A DNA stretch of 64,000 nt, taken from the NCBI RefSeq assembly GCF_019925205.1, contig NC_083562.1, forward strand, positions 23,250,001-23,314,000. The letters run 5' to 3'. The notes below the pieces were generated by a model. That model saw nothing but the letters and a program-made list of their open reading frames with translations. It had not been told where the DNA came from and did not search any database. Of the stretch, positions 61,532 through 64,000 are shown piece by piece (the first letter of the stretch is position 1; each line of letters opens with the position of its first letter). This stretch comes from Metopolophium dirhodum. Taxonomy: Eukaryota > Arthropoda > Insecta > Hemiptera > Aphididae. Both the position numbers and the translations under genes were made by a program.

Positions 61532-62128
61532 CAATGGCGTCTGCAGAAATTTGTCGAAGGGAGGGCAAAATATTTTCTCTTTTTAAATTTTTTGTTTCAC
61601 TATCCTATTAGTGATAACTAATAAAGTATTGTTTGTGACGTGTTTTCTTTCACATAGGTATATGGAATGTAAACATTATTTATAAATATATGTATAGATG
61701 ATATATAGTTAAATACAATTTAATCTTGCAGCATTAATTTAAATTAATTATTATGTAATTTTAAATTAGCAAATGCATTATTTTCTTAATAAATAAAATG
61801 TTAATAATTCATTTGATAATTTGAGGTAATTTATAAAACTAAATGTTTCTAGCTTATTTAGTCATTGACTAACTTGAAAAGTTAAAACTATTGTATGCCA
61901 TATGTGAACCTATATTTAGTTTGTTTATCAAAAAAGTAAAAACTATTGGTGACACTGCAGTATTTCACTTGGCCATAACACGACTACTTATTATAAATCT
62001 ATAAAAGCAACATTCTTATAGTTCTGACATTCATAATCAAGTGTAATAAAAATCACTTGGTAAAAAATATTTATTTTGTGATATTTTATGTTACATAGGT
62101 AAATTTTCCCCCCATTAGGACGCCCTTG
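61532..62128. mobile_element. Non-autonomous hAT-type element (hAT 4)
   Basis: A 597-bp element. The left end CAATGGCGTC and the complement of the right end, CAAGGGCGTC, agree in 9 of 10 bases. G-rich blocks follow on both arms (GAAGGGAGGGCAAAA on the left; the complement of TTTTCCCCCCATT on the right). An exact 8-bp duplication, GTCTCAGT, abuts both ends. The interior is A+T-rich with no transposase frame. End sequences differ from those of hAT 1, 2 and 3, so this is a fourth family or a distant member. Confidence 0.88.
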
Positions 62129-62136
62129 GTCTCAGT
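62129..62136. repeat. Target-site duplication, right copy (GTCTCAGT)
   Basis: Exact match to 61524-61531. Confidence 0.88.
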
Positions 62137-64000
62137 AGGCACTCGTAATAATGAATGAACGGAGGCAATACAACATTAAACTGATTAATAAATAAATAAA
62201 ATAATAGGCTTATGTATATGGTTCACATAATAAATTAATAATATCATATATTGTGACTATATTCAGTGAATCGAATATTCGGATGACGCCATTACTGGAA
62301 AAAACCCACTTATTATCAAACTGCACTACAATATCTAAATTATATTTCTAATTAGAGACTTTCCAATTAATTATCATAGGTACTGTATATATTCATATAA
62401 AAATAGATACATCATACATAATAATATGTACTAGTAATAACATTTTTGGTTATCTTCGCGCAATGTTGTACAGATGTACAGTTGAGACGTTGAGCATAGG
62501 TAATGCATGTAATGTAACTTAAACATGACGAGTGAAAAACACAATTTTCAATATACGTGGAAAAATAAGAGATTATATAGGTCAGTACCTACGCAATGTA
62601 GAATGTAGACGAGACCTCTGATATTTTAATATTTATGTTATCGATATATGTTACTTGTGTTATTTTTGGCGTATTGGAAATATCTGAACCGAGAAAATCG
62701 TTTGTGTTTAGCGCGATGTATGTGTTAAACCAATGTGTTATGTTTAGAATAAAAATACCAAGAAATTAAAAAATTCACGAATATTACGTTATTTCATTTT
62801 TGTTTTATAATATTGTATTATTATGACGTCTTCGTTTTATTCTTGTAATTGCAATTACTGATTTTAATTTAACTCGATAAATCATATTATTAAAATATTG
62901 AATTGTTATTAAAAACAAAAAGATATATGTACGAATTATTTTTTTAATCAAATTATTTGTTTATATCCGTTTATAAATGCATTTTTCGATTATTTTTGAG
63001 GTACTGATTAATATTCTACAGTATTTGTTGACTGTTGTAATACACAGCAAAGTAATACACAGCAAATAGGTACCTAACACGAGATTTTTTTTTAAATTGA
63101 TTGTGTATTTGTGTTTGAGACCAAGTGATCCTACGGTATACACAACTGTGTATAATTACATATTTTATAGTTTTACCCGTGATATATTATATAATACACA
63201 ACAATATAACATACATTTTACCCTGAAATGTTTATTATTAAAAACTTCGTGTAATACGCGTATTCGTACTTTTACCCGCGAGTGGCCGAGTGTGTTTTGT
63301 CCGTTAAATGCAGACTGTGATCAATCAATACAATAAAACAGTATGGCAAAAATCAGAGTAAAAAAACACCACTACACCAGCTCTCTTATGCAACATAACC
63401 GTGCCTCGTGCAGACAAACAAGACTTTCGAATTACTGTAGAGAGTAATATACTCGAAGTCTACAACAGTGCAATGGCTTTGCAGTTGAACTCGTATGAGG
63501 GTTAAGCTGTGAGGTCGCCAAATGATATCGTATAATATTGTGATACCTACGAGAAACTCAGAAACCGTCATCGTCGTCGTAGTCCAAAAACCTATAATTA
63601 TTGTCATTATCGTAATTTAACTCCGATCCTATGGACGTAGGTTAGACATGCAATGTAATAGGGTTTCGATAAACAGTTTTAAAAAAGTGATGTAACAATT
63701 ATTTGCGGTCTAATTATAAACTATGAGACGTTATACAGAAAAGCGGACCACACGTCGCGATAGTCTATGACCTAAGTAAATTGTATCTATTATATCTACC
63801 ATGCGTTCTTTTCAAAGGTATTCCGTATCCAATAAAGTACAAGTTTGTTCAATGGTGATTATTTTTCGAAAAGATTTTTACTAAAAATATTAGAGACGGG
63901 GTTTTTCCCTCATACGATTCGCAAATCATAGTATGGCGGGTGACTGATTTCATTTAGAATTATATTTCACAACATTAGAATGCCATTATCGTAGGCGTAG
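62137..64000. other. A+T-rich stretch to the window end, nothing recognised
   Basis: Short frames only. CGAGTGGCCGAGTGTG near 63280 resembles a tRNA A box but has no partner B box. Confidence 0.45.

Noticed and set aside
63275..63290. A-box-like GAGTGGCCGAGTG
   Set aside because: No B box or SINE body follows.

Overview
The window is strongly A+T-rich eukaryotic DNA that looks like an insect, most probably an aphid. Reasons: endless TATAATATTA-type strings, very frequent TAGGTA and GGTACCTA words, and a dispersed repeat family (TTCTGAGCGRAG ends, then GATGAATGTATTG and ACAATGATGTG) that I associate with aphid genomes. The species call is inference; no diagnostic gene is present. There are no bacterial operons, phage genes, CRISPR arrays, rRNA genes or convincing functional tRNA genes.

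No intact protein-coding gene can be supported. Nearly all open frames are short and A+T-biased and look accidental. The window therefore reads as intergenic sequence or the inside of a very long intron. A few stretches differ in composition or carry splice-like signals and may be exons or decayed coding sequence: 3781-4299, 21538-21885 (minus), 31524-31717, 37402-37660 and 57724-57876. The clearest anomaly is 42862-44445, a very GC-rich island holding two diverged copies of one sequence, tail to tail, with damage in both.

What is well supported is mobile DNA. Four non-autonomous hAT-type elements have terminal inverted repeats and exact 8-bp target duplications: 1606-2387 (GTAATTAT), 19558-20037 (TACTATAG), 44659-45058 (GTTGTGTA) and 61532-62128 (GTCTCAGT). 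A decayed C-terminal piece of a hAT transposase lies at 53105-53480 on the minus strand. A tRNA-derived SINE is present at 6803-7088 (minus), with a 5'-truncated relative at 60474-60602, each with a flanking duplication. A short element with roughly 100-bp inverted repeats lies at 39731-40032. A second terminal-inverted-repeat family has about seven copies of differing completeness (12519, 15818, 20482, 29459, 34186, 50719, 56537). An insect-type RTE-like repeat lies at 7180-7985.

Layout: 1-2.4 kb, plain sequence then hAT 1; 3.8-4.3 kb, the longest open frame; 6.8-8.0 kb, SINE and RTE-like repeat; 9.6 kb, a CACGTG palindrome; 11.0-11.25 kb, a large AT microsatellite; 12.5-21.1 kb, three copies of the TIR family plus hAT 2; 21.5-30.2 kb, mostly unassigned; 31.5-38.3 kb, scattered exon-like GC segments and a small hAT-like element; 39.1-40.0 kb, two inverted-repeat structures; 41.5-45.5 kb, the GC island and hAT 3 bracketed by a pair of direct repeats; 48-55 kb, microsatellites, a short TIR element and the transposase relic; 55-64 kb, plain sequence with hAT 4 and the truncated SINE. 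The elements form no pathway; the only functional link is that hAT-type short elements need a transposase supplied in trans, and the only hAT coding sequence seen here is dead.
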